Assembly: GCA_903907955.1 (NCBI GenBank)
Contig: CAIVPZ010000140.1
Coordinates: 31,646-95,645, forward strand
Direction of reading: 5' to 3'
From: an uncultured Acetobacteraceae bacterium
Lineage (GTDB): Bacteria; Pseudomonadota; Alphaproteobacteria; Acetobacterales; Acetobacteraceae
Length of the DNA: 64,000 bases
Shown in pieces: positions 9,077-17,314 of this stretch. The translations under genes and the position numbers were made by a program. How positions within the stretch are numbered: the first letter of the stretch is position 1; each line of letters starts with the position of its first letter. The notes under the pieces were generated by a model. That model ran no database searches. It was not told where the DNA came from and was given only the letters and a program-made list of their open reading frames with translations.

Positions 9077-11086
9077 TCACAGTTCGAGTCCATCCGCTGG
9101 GTCAAGCGATGCCTGTCGCGCGAGACCTCGCATTTGTTGGCGGAGGACCCGGGCCTGGCGCGCGGCGTCTTCAGGTTCATCGTCGATGACAGCGAATTCC
9201 TCGTGCGCGGACACGTTCGTCGTCTCCCTCACGATCGCCACATGGTCAGGCAGTTCAGGTTCACGCCGCACGCCGCCATTCGCCGCGTCCTCGGCTTTCT
9301 TGATGTCGGCGAGCAACGCGGCAGACGGCTTTTGTGGCGCGAGAGCGGACCAATTGTCGGGCCTGGATGGCCCCGGTTTGATCGCAAGCGAAGGCGGCGG
9401 CAGAATGCGCTCGATCAGCCGCTTGTCCTCGAAATACCGGGCCTTCTTCGCCCGGATCGGTGGCGTTCCCGCCAGCATGACGATCTCGTCGGCGGGCGGG
9501 AGCTGCATTACCTCGCCGGGCGTGAGCAATGGCCGCGCGGTCTCGGATCGCGAGACCATCAGATGGCCGAGCCAGGGCGAAAGCCTATGCCCGGCGTAGT
9601 TCTTCATCGCCTTCATCTCGGTGGCGGTGCCGAGAGCGTCCGAGACGCGTTTGGCCGTGCGCTCGTCATTGGTCGCGAAGCTGACGCGGACATGGCAGTT
9701 GTCGAGGATCGAATTGTTGGCGCCATAGGCTTTCTCGATCTGGTTCAGCGACTGGGCGATCAGAAATGCCTTGAGGCCGTAGCCGGCCATAAAGGCCAAT
9801 GCGCTCTCGAAGAAATCGAGTCGGCCGAGTGCCGGAAACTCGTCGAGCATGAGCAGCACGCGATGCCGGCGATTCTTGGCATGCAGGTCTTCCGTCAGCC
9901 GCCGGCCGATCTGGTTCAGCACCAGGCGGATCAGCGGCTTGGTGCGGCTGATATCGGACGGCGGCACGACGAGGTAGAGCGTCGCGGGGCGCGCGTCCGC
10001 GATCAGGTCGGAGATGCGCCAGTCGCAACGGCGCGTGACCTGCGCCACGACCGGGTCGCGGTAGAGGCCGAGGAACGACATGGCGGTCGACAACACGCCG
10101 GACCGTTCATTGTCGGACTTGTTCAGAAGCTCCCGCGCCGTGGATGCCACCACGGGATGGGTTCCCGCGTCGCCCAGGTGGGGCGTGGTCATCATCGCCT
10201 GGAGCGTCGTTTCGATCGGGCGCCTGGGATCGGAGAGGAAGGCCGCGACGCCGGCCAGGGTCTTGTCCGCCTCGGCATAGAGGACATGCAGGATGGCGCC
10301 GACCAGCAGCGAGTGGCTGGTCTTCTCCCAATGGTTGCGGCGCTCAAGCGAGCCTTCCGGATCGACCAGCACGTCGGCGACGTTCTGGACATCGCGGACT
10401 TCCCACTCGCCGCGGCGAACCTCAAGCAACGGGTTGTACGCGGCGGACGCCGAATTGGTCGGGTCGAACAGCAGCACACGGCCGTGCTGGGCGCGGAACC
10501 CGGCGGTGAGCGTCCAGTTCTCGCCCTTGATGTCATGGACGATGGCAGAGCCCGGCCAGGTCAGCAGCGAAGGGACGACGAGGCCTACGCCCTTGCCGGA
10601 CCGCGTGGGAGCGAAGCAGAGCACATGCTCCGGACCATCATGGCGGAGATACTCGCGATCCAGCTTTCCGAGCACGACGCCATCCGGCCCCAGCAGCCCC
10701 GCGCCCTTGATCTCCATCGGCGTCGCCCAGCGGGCCGAACCATAGGTCTCGATGTTCTTCGCCTCGCGGGCGCGCCAGACGGACATGCCGATGGCGACAG
10801 CGATCGAGATGAAGCCACCGGACGCGGCGATGTAAGCGCCCTCGACAAACACCGGCGGCGCGTAGGCATCATAGGCGTACCACCACCAAAAGAAGGCTGG
10901 CGGGAGATACACCGGCACGCCACGCGCCAGCTCGAACCACGGTTGCCCGAGTTCAGGCTGGAAGCCGAGCCTCCACGCCGTCCACTCTGTCGCGGCCCAG
11001 ATCGTGAAGAGCACGATCAGGAAGACGACGATGATCTGGCCCCAGAGGATTTTGGTGGCGGACAAGTTCGGGTTCCTCGACAGCAA
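9077..11086 (-). CDS. traG: TraG, type IV coupling protein (VirD4 family)
   Basis: 669 residues. TraG is the inner-membrane ATPase that links the relaxosome to the mating pore and pumps DNA. Two N-terminal membrane segments (about residues 13-33 and 78-100) precede Walker A FAPTRSGKGVGLV (about 155-167). Walker B LLMLDEFPALGRLDF (about 410) and VSFATNDERTAKRVSDALG follow. The frame opens with a TTG at 11086; no in-frame ATG lies nearby, and an ATG at 11093 is in another frame, so the start is uncertain. Position upstream of the trb operon is canonical. Confidence 0.95.
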   Translation of the reverse strand: MLSRNPNLSATKILWGQIIVVFLIVLFTIWAATEWTAWRLGFQPELGQPWFELARGVPVYLPPAFFWWWYAYDAYAPPVFVEGAYIAASGGFISIAVAIGMSVWRAREAKNIETYGSARWATPMEIKGAGLLGPDGVVLGKLDREYLRHDGPEHVLCFAPTRSGKGVGLVVPSLLTWPGSAIVHDIKGENWTLTAGFRAQHGRVLLFDPTNSASAAYNPLLEVRRGEWEVRDVQNVADVLVDPEGSLERRNHWEKTSHSLLVGAILHVLYAEADKTLAGVAAFLSDPRRPIETTLQAMMTTPHLGDAGTHPVVASTARELLNKSDNERSGVLSTAMSFLGLYRDPVVAQVTRRCDWRISDLIADARPATLYLVVPPSDISRTKPLIRLVLNQIGRRLTEDLHAKNRRHRVLLMLDEFPALGRLDFFESALAFMAGYGLKAFLIAQSLNQIEKAYGANNSILDNCHVRVSFATNDERTAKRVSDALGTATEMKAMKNYAGHRLSPWLGHLMVSRSETARPLLTPGEVMQLPPADEIVMLAGTPPIRAKKARYFEDKRLIERILPPPSLAIKPGPSRPDNWSALAPQKPSAALLADIKKAEDAANGGVRREPELPDHVAIVRETTNVSAHEEFAVIDDEPEDAARQARVLRQQMRGLARQASLDPADGLEL

Positions 11087-11330
11087 ATACCATCAAGGTC
11101 GTGCGTGGGCGCCAAGGGTTGCAAGCCATTGCCGTCATGGATCGTAGGTTCGGGCGCGGTGGCGGGCAGAAACAGGGACTATCGTAAGAAGATCGCGGCG
11201 CAGCTGTCAGTGGCCGTGTTCGGCCCCGGGATCCGTCGAGCTATTTCAGGAGGCCAGACAGCATGCGGCCGTTTGGATGCGCTCCGTGGTGAAACAGTTT
11301 AGCGTGTGACGGGGCTTCCGAGGTTGTTCC

Positions 11331-12107
11331 TTGCCATCATCTTCAGTTTTCATCGGGATCGACGTTGCGTGTGCCGTTGGCAAGCGGTTGCCGCTCTGCG
11401 TAGTGGCAGTGGACTATCCGCTGATGCCCCTGACAATCCCGAAGCACCTCGCGGGGCTTATTCCTCGTGGCGTCGGCAACAGGGAAATCATCGCGGCCGC
11501 GCCCTTTGAGGAGTCGGCGCGCGGCGTCGCGAGCGCAATCGCGCGTATCCGAGACGAGATGGGATGGAAAGTTGAAAGGATCGCCGTCGATGCTCCTGCT
11601 GCGCCGCCCGCAAAAGGCTCGCGAGCCTCGGAAGACGAACTTGGACGTCTTGGCCTGTCCTCCTTCCGAACGCCCGTGGCGACTGCCTGGGCAGGCATCC
11701 GTGAGAAGTGCATCGACCATTTGAGCTTTGGCGGCACGGCTGCAACTCTTCCGCATGCAAATAAGATTTGGATGCTCTTTGGTTTCAGACTTTTCGCCTT
11801 GCTGAAGGACGAGCTCCACGCCGAGGTCATCGAGGTGTATCCGTTCGCCATTGTCCGCGCTTTGCTTCCCGCGTGCGAGCACAAGTCAACGGAACAGGGA
11901 TATCGAGATCAGCTCTTTGCGGTCTCGGCTCGTACGGGATGGGAACCGCAGGCTCTCGAAGCGAAGCTGAAGGCAACGGTGCCTGGCAGCCGGCATGATC
12001 GGCTGGACGCATTTATGGCGGCTTGGGTCGCTAGTCTGCCGCCAGAAGAGCGGCGCGCTTTTGGCGACGCCCGGCAGCCCGATGACGCGATTTGGGTGCC
12101 ATCGTGA
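11331..12107 (+). CDS. DUF429 family protein (predicted RNase H-fold nuclease)
   Basis: 258 residues. It opens SSVFIGIDVACAVGKRLPL, with an acidic residue after a short strand as in RNase H-like folds. It has a second acidic site at RIAVDAPAAPP and ends with RHDRLDAFMAAWVA, the conserved DUF429 C-terminal acidic motif. Biochemical function is unknown for the family. The start is a TTG at 11331 with GAGG about 8 bases upstream; no ATG exists at a suitable place. It runs against the transfer genes on either side (traG and relaxase), so it is probably a later insertion. Confidence 0.75.
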   Translation: MPSSSVFIGIDVACAVGKRLPLCVVAVDYPLMPLTIPKHLAGLIPRGVGNREIIAAAPFEESARGVASAIARIRDEMGWKVERIAVDAPAAPPAKGSRASEDELGRLGLSSFRTPVATAWAGIREKCIDHLSFGGTAATLPHANKIWMLFGFRLFALLKDELHAEVIEVYPFAIVRALLPACEHKSTEQGYRDQLFAVSARTGWEPQALEAKLKATVPGSRHDRLDAFMAAWVASLPPEERRAFGDARQPDDAIWVPS

Positions 12108-12178
12108 TCTGTTACGTCGGCGGCAATGTGGCCTGCTGCAAAGCTGCGCCTGCCACCCCTTGGGTCTTCGAGCGTCGG

Positions 12179-13939
12179 CTATAATCCAAGCTCGCGCTTG
12201 CGCCCGAACCCCCATTCGATCCCGCCGCCGTCCCTCGCTACGCCTGACACATGCCGGCCAAGCTGCTTCTCTAACGGTGGCGACCACGGGACGAGCTGGA
12301 AACCCAGGCCGTTGTCGATCATGGCGAACCTGCCGGAGGTGAGCGTGATGCCCTGACGATAGGTCCCGGCAACCTGCTCGCCCGTGGCGGTCTGTCGATA
12401 TGGCAGGCCGGTCTCGGCCGACAGCCTGGTGCCAACTGCGCTGAGCTCGCGGCGTCGCAGCGTGTCGAGCAGATCGCGCTGCAAAACGATGCGCTGGCCT
12501 TGCCGGCGAGCGAAGCCCCCGCCGGCGAGGTGTTCAGCGCGAGCGGTCATGGCTTGCCGAACCTCGCCGCCGAACCCGCCCATCGAAAGCGGCAACGGCT
12601 GACGCTCGACCAACCGGTGATCGAGCCAGGTGGCGCCCGGCGCGGTGACCTGGCGGGCAAGGTCGATGTCGGATCGGTTCGCCAGCAACAACGTCGGCCG
12701 CTGGTCATCGGCGCCACCGAACCGGCGCACCTCGACGATGCCACCGATGGGCGGGGCATGGGCGAAGGCTTCGGTATCCCGAAACCGCACGTGGTGAGCG
12801 CGGCCATCCGTGCCGTCGATCACGGCGTAGGCTTCCCCGGTCAATTCGTCATGCAGGCCTTTGTCCACGAGCCTGCCGCTGATCGGCGACGTCGCCGCGC
12901 CCGTGTCGATGACATAATCGGCGACGCCGCGCTCGAAGCCACTGTCGGTGAAGGCGCGGTGCATGGTCTTGATGATGTCGCCGCGTATGCTGAGATCGTG
13001 GAGGCTTCGTTCCGCTTCGAGCCCGACCATCCATTCGCCGGGGCCGGCGGGCGCGGCGAGCCCCATTGTTTCCAAATGCTGGAGGCGGCCGATCATGAGC
13101 CGGCGGGTCTCCGGATCGGCCGCGCCCGGCTGCTCCGGGCGGAGATCGATGTACCCGGTCTCGTCCGCGGCCATGCGTATCTCGGTGTCGAGCCGGGTCC
13201 AGCGCTCGGCGCCGACATCGCGCTCAAGTGCGGAGCGGATTTCATGCTCGGGTTTGGGGCCAAGTTCGATCGATACAAGCTCCTCGGCCCGGGAGCGCAA
13301 GCCGCGGCTGATATAGTCGCGGGAGATCACGAGGTCCTTGCCGGTCTCATCGACGCCGCGCACCAAGAGATGGACATGCGGATTGTCCGTGTTCCAATGG
13401 TCGACGGCGATCCAATCGAGCCTGGTCCCAAGGTCGGCTTCCATCTGCCGCGCGAGGTCTCGCGTGAAAGCTCGGAGATCGGTCATTTCTGCTGCGTCTT
13501 CGGGTGAGACGATGAAGCGGAAGTGGTGGCGGTCATCCTTCGTTCGATCGGCAAATCCAGCATCAGCGGCACGGTCGCTCTCGGCATCGAACATGCGCGC
13601 CTGCTCGCCGTCGCGCGTCACGCCCTCGCGCTTCAGATAGGCGACATGGGCCGATACTGGCGCGGAGCGGAAGGCCCGGCCCGTATGACGCGCGACGCGG
13701 GCTTTCACCACTACGCGGCGGGTGGGCGTGAACAACCGGTTGCGGCTGAACGCGAGCCGTCCGCGCCCGAAAGTCGAGCGCCCAAGGCCGGTCGGCTTGC
13801 CGGGACCAGATTGCGGAGCGGTATGGCCCGCCCTCTTCGCGGCGCGCAGCACCTGGTTGACAAAGCTCTTGGACTTGCCCGAGCGGGTACTCCGGATGCG
13901 GCCAGGCCGAACGCGAAAATCTTCGCCGGAGCCGCTCAT
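12179..13939 (-). CDS. Relaxase/mobilisation protein (VirD2-like, DUF3363 family)
   Basis: 586 residues. It is the HUH-type nickase that cuts oriT and leads the transferred strand into the recipient. Motifs: a basic N-terminus, the tyrosine-bearing region SAHVAYLKREGV, DDRHHFRFIVSPEDAAEM, and the metal-binding HUH motif HWNTDNPHVHLLVRG (about residues 179-193). The C-terminal half carries DUF3363-type sequence (SRLHDLSIRG-like, then SPPLEKQLGRHVSGVARDGG). It is convergent with the DUF429 gene; the lytic transglycosylase lies upstream. Length is normal for this relaxase class. Confidence 0.93.
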   Translation of the reverse strand: MSGSGEDFRVRPGRIRSTRSGKSKSFVNQVLRAAKRAGHTAPQSGPGKPTGLGRSTFGRGRLAFSRNRLFTPTRRVVVKARVARHTGRAFRSAPVSAHVAYLKREGVTRDGEQARMFDAESDRAADAGFADRTKDDRHHFRFIVSPEDAAEMTDLRAFTRDLARQMEADLGTRLDWIAVDHWNTDNPHVHLLVRGVDETGKDLVISRDYISRGLRSRAEELVSIELGPKPEHEIRSALERDVGAERWTRLDTEIRMAADETGYIDLRPEQPGAADPETRRLMIGRLQHLETMGLAAPAGPGEWMVGLEAERSLHDLSIRGDIIKTMHRAFTDSGFERGVADYVIDTGAATSPISGRLVDKGLHDELTGEAYAVIDGTDGRAHHVRFRDTEAFAHAPPIGGIVEVRRFGGADDQRPTLLLANRSDIDLARQVTAPGATWLDHRLVERQPLPLSMGGFGGEVRQAMTARAEHLAGGGFARRQGQRIVLQRDLLDTLRRRELSAVGTRLSAETGLPYRQTATGEQVAGTYRQGITLTSGRFAMIDNGLGFQLVPWSPPLEKQLGRHVSGVARDGGGIEWGFGRKRELGL

Positions 13940-14186
13940 GCGCTGACTCCGGGGGCTGGAAAGTGTGCAGTGCCGCTAATTCCATTGAAATCATTGGCAT
14001 TCTGCCTGGGCGCGGCACGCGACCCGACCGAGCGGCACGGAGAAAGACAAGCCCGATCAAGGGCTTGGATGACGTCCGGAGACCCGCTTTTATCTAGCCG
14101 TCGTCTGGTCGTGTTGCCCTCTCCAGCCCCTTCCATCGTCAAACCCACGATGCAGTCCGCCAGTGCCCGAAGAAATGCGCCATCGC
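13940..14186. other. Non-coding gap upstream of the relaxase; candidate oriT region
   Basis: About 247 bp with no convincing gene, lying just upstream of the relaxase start. It has a locally AT-richer stretch near 13975-14000 containing CCATTGAAATCATTGG, an imperfect inverted repeat, which is uncommon in this GC-rich window. Relaxase genes commonly have their nick site next to them, so this is the best oriT candidate here, but no known nic consensus was recognised. Confidence 0.3.
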
Positions 14187-14987
14187 TCACCGGGGCCGCT
14201 CCCGAGCAGAGACCCGCACGAAGATGCTGTCTGAACGCGGCACGAGAGCCGACAGATCGACGACGCGACGGGTGTTTGGCGAACGGATCGGCCGCACGGA
14301 TGCCGACACTTCATCGACACCCGGAGCGATTTCGTGTTGTCCGACAAAGATCGGCCCCTCGGTCCAGGAACGCGCGACCGAAGCGATCGCAATTGCGCCC
14401 TCGATCTGCCCTTCACCGATCAGCGGTGCGATCGCGGCAACATAAGCGCGCGTTTCGTTCGGAAGCTGTCGGCCTGTCGCCAAATGGTCCTCATACCGTC
14501 CCGGTCCGGCATTGTAGGCGGCGAGAAAGCCCGGCGATCCATATCGATCGTGCAGCTGTCGAAGAAACGCCGCACCCGCCAAAATATTGTCGTGCGGATC
14601 GTAGGGATTGGCGCCGAGGCCGTGACGGGCGCGAAGGGTCGCCCATGTCGCCGGCATGATCTGCATCAGGCCCATCGCGCCTTTCGGAGAGAGGGCCTGT
14701 ATGTCTTCCCCGCTCTCGGCATGCAGGACGGCGCGGATCCAGGACACGGGAATCCCGAATCGCTGTGACGCCTCCGCGACAAACGCCGTGAAGGGATCGG
14801 CGACGCGCGCGACAGATGCGGCGTTGCCCTGTGCGAATGCCGGCGACACGAAGGCCGTGGTACCCGCCATGCCCATCATCGCGATGATAGCGGTCGCAAT
14901 GGCTGTTGGACGGGCGCGCAATCGGCCGCCGATCTGACGTGCGCTGGCCAGCGGCTGCTCGGCTGCGCGATGAGTTGTCGTGTGCAT
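14187..14987 (-). CDS. Lytic transglycosylase (SLT domain), VirB1-like
   Basis: 266 residues. A Sec signal peptide ends near FVSPAFAQG (about residue 52). The SLT domain follows with the catalytic glutamate in AVLHAESGEDI (E91), GAMGLMQIMPATW, and AAYNAGPGRY, all diagnostic. It opens local gaps in peptidoglycan for T4SS assembly. It lies 3 bp downstream of the DUF736 gene and upstream of the relaxase. Confidence 0.94.
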   Translation of the reverse strand: MHTTTHRAAEQPLASARQIGGRLRARPTAIATAIIAMMGMAGTTAFVSPAFAQGNAASVARVADPFTAFVAEASQRFGIPVSWIRAVLHAESGEDIQALSPKGAMGLMQIMPATWATLRARHGLGANPYDPHDNILAGAAFLRQLHDRYGSPGFLAAYNAGPGRYEDHLATGRQLPNETRAYVAAIAPLIGEGQIEGAIAIASVARSWTEGPIFVGQHEIAPGVDEVSASVRPIRSPNTRRVVDLSALVPRSDSIFVRVSARERPR

Positions 14988-14990
14988 GGG

Positions 14991-15329
14991 TCAGCCTCGC
15001 TCGTCGCGTTTCGCCGGGCGGTTCCAGAGCAGATTGAAACTCGATCCCTTCGCTTCAGCCTGGAACAAATTCGCGCGGATGGGCTGCGTGAAGACCGGAT
15101 CGTCGATCAGCAACGAGACATACGCTCCGGCCTTCTCGCCGGTGCGCGTCCAAGCGGCGCCGACCTCGGGGCCATCGGCGCTGTCGCCTGCGTGAATCCG
15201 AAAGTCCGGCGCGTTCTCGCCGTCCCCAGCATTGGCCGGAACGAGGGTGAGTTCGACATCGATCGTGAGCGTATGGAGCCGGCCGTAATAGCCGTCTTGG
15301 ATGCGGGTGAAATTACCGATGTGAGCCAT
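14991..15329 (-). CDS. DUF736 family protein (copy 1)
   Basis: 112 residues starting MAHIGNFTRIQDGYYGRLHTL. The family signature is clear: an IGxF start, a G-Y-GRL strand, PDFRIHAG followed by EVGAAW, and a C-terminal SFNLLWNRP. DUF736 proteins are small, function unknown, and common on alphaproteobacterial conjugative elements. A second copy with about the same length lies at 20589-20912. This copy sits directly between traF and the lytic transglycosylase, so it is probably part of the transfer operon. Confidence 0.93.
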   Translation of the reverse strand: MAHIGNFTRIQDGYYGRLHTLTIDVELTLVPANAGDGENAPDFRIHAGDSADGPEVGAAWTRTGEKAGAYVSLLIDDPVFTQPIRANLFQAEAKGSSFNLLWNRPAKRDERG

Positions 15330-15364
15330 GGGAACGTCCTTTCCATTACAGGGTTGCGGTGGTC

Positions 15365-15910
15365 TCAGTGCGTTGCGGCGCGCCAAACAAAGCGGCCGTC
15401 GTCTCCTTCATCGGTCCAAAGAGGAACCGCGCGACCGACGATCGAGCTGGCTGGAAGCGGGCCGAAATACCGGCCGTCCAGACTGTCGGGCACGCCGGGG
15501 TTCATCAGAAAAACGTCGCCTGCGGCAACGGTCTGACAGCCTTGCCAGTCAGGGAGATCGCGTCCGCGCCGGTCGCGGGCTTGCGCATCGCCGACCTCGA
15601 CGTGATCGATGGTGATGCGCAGCCCATGCCGGCAGACGCTCTGTCCCGGTAGTGCCAGAACATGTTTCATCAAGGGCACGCCGCGCGGCAGGTAGCCGCC
15701 ATCGGCGAGGAAGCTCGCGATGGGTTCCGGCGGCATGACGGCGACAAGTTCGGTGTCGCGTAGCGCGCCTGGTGGCCGCACGGCGTAGAGGCCGATCGGG
15801 GTGCTCGCGCTGGCGTTCCAGATGAGCCTGGGAAGAGGCTTGACGAACGCGGCGCCCACGGTCGCCATCGCCGAAAAATAGGTGGCCATGACCCATCCGA
15901 AGCGGGTCAT
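15365..15910 (-). CDS. traF: TraF, S26-family conjugal signal peptidase
   Basis: 181 residues. It is a membrane-bound serine peptidase of the TraF/LepB type that matures the TrbC pilin. There is one N-terminal membrane segment (about residues 5-22), then the catalytic serine in NASASTPIGLY (Ser36) and the catalytic lysine in LMKHVLALPGQ (Lys82), plus GDVFLMNPGVPDSLDGRYFGP, a TraF hallmark. Start 15910 overlaps the DUF2840 stop by 4 bases. It is 35 bp upstream of DUF736. Confidence 0.93.
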   Translation of the reverse strand: MTRFGWVMATYFSAMATVGAAFVKPLPRLIWNASASTPIGLYAVRPPGALRDTELVAVMPPEPIASFLADGGYLPRGVPLMKHVLALPGQSVCRHGLRITIDHVEVGDAQARDRRGRDLPDWQGCQTVAAGDVFLMNPGVPDSLDGRYFGPLPASSIVGRAVPLWTDEGDDGRFVWRAATH

Positions 15911-16428
15911 GGCTGCGCCCTCCGGCGCAACAGCCACGCATCGTGCTGCGCGCGCGTATAGGGCCGCGGTTCGTGTCCTACCGTCAGGCGGCTGTAGACA
16001 TGGCGCCAATGGTCCGGCGCGATGTCGGCCGGTTCGACGCCGATCGCTTCCACGGCATCGATGGCCTGAAGCACCCGCTCGACCTTCGGCCAGCCATCGA
16101 TGTGCAGCAGGATTTCGCCGCCGGGACGGACGAAGGGAAGCGTCTGATAGGATTCCCGCGCGGCGACGGCGCGCACGATATCGATGCGCGAACTGACGGT
16201 TCCGAAGTCGTTGGCGGACCAGCGCACGAACGCGAAGACGGTGCCGCTTCGGAAGCTAAGGGTGCGGCGGCGACGGTCGAGGATTTTCTCTTCGACGTAA
16301 TCGCCGAAGCGGATCCAGTTCTCGATCCTCTTCTCGTACCAGGTCAGTTCGACCTGCGTGAGGCTGTCGGACAAGCGGCCGGTATGCGACTCTTGCCGAT
16401 GCGCGGCGGACGGCGCGTTGTCGGTCAT
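15907..16428 (-). CDS. DUF2840 family protein
   Basis: 173 residues, matching the DUF2840 pattern: LTQVELTWYEKRIENWIRFG, RRRRTLSFRSGTVFAFVRWSANDFGT, GGEILLHIDGWPKVERVLQ, and RHVYSRLTVGHEPRPYT. Function is unknown. The family is restricted to conjugative elements and sits between traF and the RHH/parA genes, which suggests a role in transfer or maintenance. Both ends overlap neighbours by 4 bases. Confidence 0.92.
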   Translation of the reverse strand: MTDNAPSAAHRQESHTGRLSDSLTQVELTWYEKRIENWIRFGDYVEEKILDRRRRTLSFRSGTVFAFVRWSANDFGTVSSRIDIVRAVAARESYQTLPFVRPGGEILLHIDGWPKVERVLQAIDAVEAIGVEPADIAPDHWRHVYSRLTVGHEPRPYTRAQHDAWLLRRRAQP

Positions 16429-16679
16429 GATGCGTCTCCAGAGTCTTCGGGAAATTCGCGCGCCAGCAGCTCGCGCAGCATGTCGGCGACTGTGACGCCG
16501 CGCCGGAAAGCGGCGACCTTGATGCGGCCGCGCAACCCGGGCGTGACGTCGATGGTGAGCCGAGCGGTGAAAGCATCGACCTTCGCCGGAGCGCCGGCCG
16601 GCAAATCCGGCGCTTTGATCCAGCTCTCAGCGTCGCCGGGACGGGAGGCAAAGCCGCGCTTCGATTGACGTTCGGTCAT
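16425..16679 (-). CDS. Small ribbon-helix-helix partner of ParA
   Basis: 84 residues. After a disordered N-terminus, residues about 38-76 (ARLTIDVTPGLRGRIKVAAF, then VTVADMLRELLAREF) form a ribbon-helix-helix. It overlaps parA by 4 bases. In this gene order such proteins are probably the DNA-binding partner of ParA in segregation, or a regulator of the parA/repA operon; this is inferred from context. Confidence 0.85.
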   Translation of the reverse strand: MTERQSKRGFASRPGDAESWIKAPDLPAGAPAKVDAFTARLTIDVTPGLRGRIKVAAFRRGVTVADMLRELLAREFPEDSGDAS

Positions 16680-17314
16680 CGGCCGATCCTCGCGATCTCG
16701 GCGGCGAGTGCTGCGATTTCGCGCGCGGCCGGACTATTCGCGTCGAGGTCGGCGACAAGCCGGCCTGTTCGCGCGCTATCGGTAAAGGCGACGCGCTGTC
16801 CGATAGTGACCTTGAGGACCGGCGGCTGGTGATCGGCCAGCGATTCGGCGGTTTCCCGCGCGATGACGGTGCGCGCGGCGCATCGATTGAGGACAAAGCG
16901 CGCGGCGAGTTGCGGCCGGAAAATGCGCGCCTCGTCGATCAGCTTCAGCGTCTCGCCCGAAGCCCAGCCGTCGAACGGCGAAGGCTGCGCGGGGATCAGG
17001 ACGAGATCGGTAGCGAGCAGCGCCGAGCGCATCAGCCCAGCGACACGCGGCGGCCCGTCGATGACGATGTGATCGGCGTCGCGCGCGAGTTCGGGCGCTT
17101 CCCGATGAAGCGTGTCGCGCGCCAGGCCGATGACGCCGAACAGCCTCGGCAGCCCTTCCTTTGCCCGCTGCTCGGACCAATCGAGAGCGGAGCCTTGCGG
17201 GTCGGCATCGATAAGGGTGACGCGGCGGCCTTCGCGAGCCCATTGGCCCGCCAGATGAAGCGCCAGCGTCGTCTTGCCGACGCCGCCCTTCTGATTGAGG
17301 AGCGCGACGATCAC
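16676..17314 (-). CDS. parA: ParA-family partition ATPase
   Basis: 212 residues, a short ParA/Soj-type ATPase. The deviant Walker A KGGVGKTT spans residues 9-16, followed by LIDADPQGSALDW, a Walker B region ADHIVIDGPPRVAGLMR, and LVLIPAQPSPFD. It drives segregation of the plasmid or excised circular form. It overlaps both repA (upstream) and the RHH gene (downstream) by 4 bases, so the three are one translationally coupled unit. Confidence 0.94.
   Translation of the reverse strand: MIVALLNQKGGVGKTTLALHLAGQWAREGRRVTLIDADPQGSALDWSEQRAKEGLPRLFGVIGLARDTLHREAPELARDADHIVIDGPPRVAGLMRSALLATDLVLIPAQPSPFDGWASGETLKLIDEARIFRPQLAARFVLNRCAARTVIARETAESLADHQPPVLKVTIGQRVAFTDSARTGRLVADLDANSPAAREIAALAAEIARIGR

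Noticed and set aside
11041..11138. A frameshift at the start of traG suggested by an ATG at 11093 in another frame
   Set aside because: The in-frame TTG at 11086 gives a family-like N-terminus, and the other frame only encodes a shadow of the same segment.
9134..11302. A 722-codon open frame on the plus strand opposite traG
   Set aside because: It is antisense to a well-conserved TraG gene, has Arg/His/Gly-rich composition typical of high-GC shadow frames, and shows no domain. Long shadow frames opposite trbE, the methylase-helicase and ParB-like genes were dropped for the same reason.
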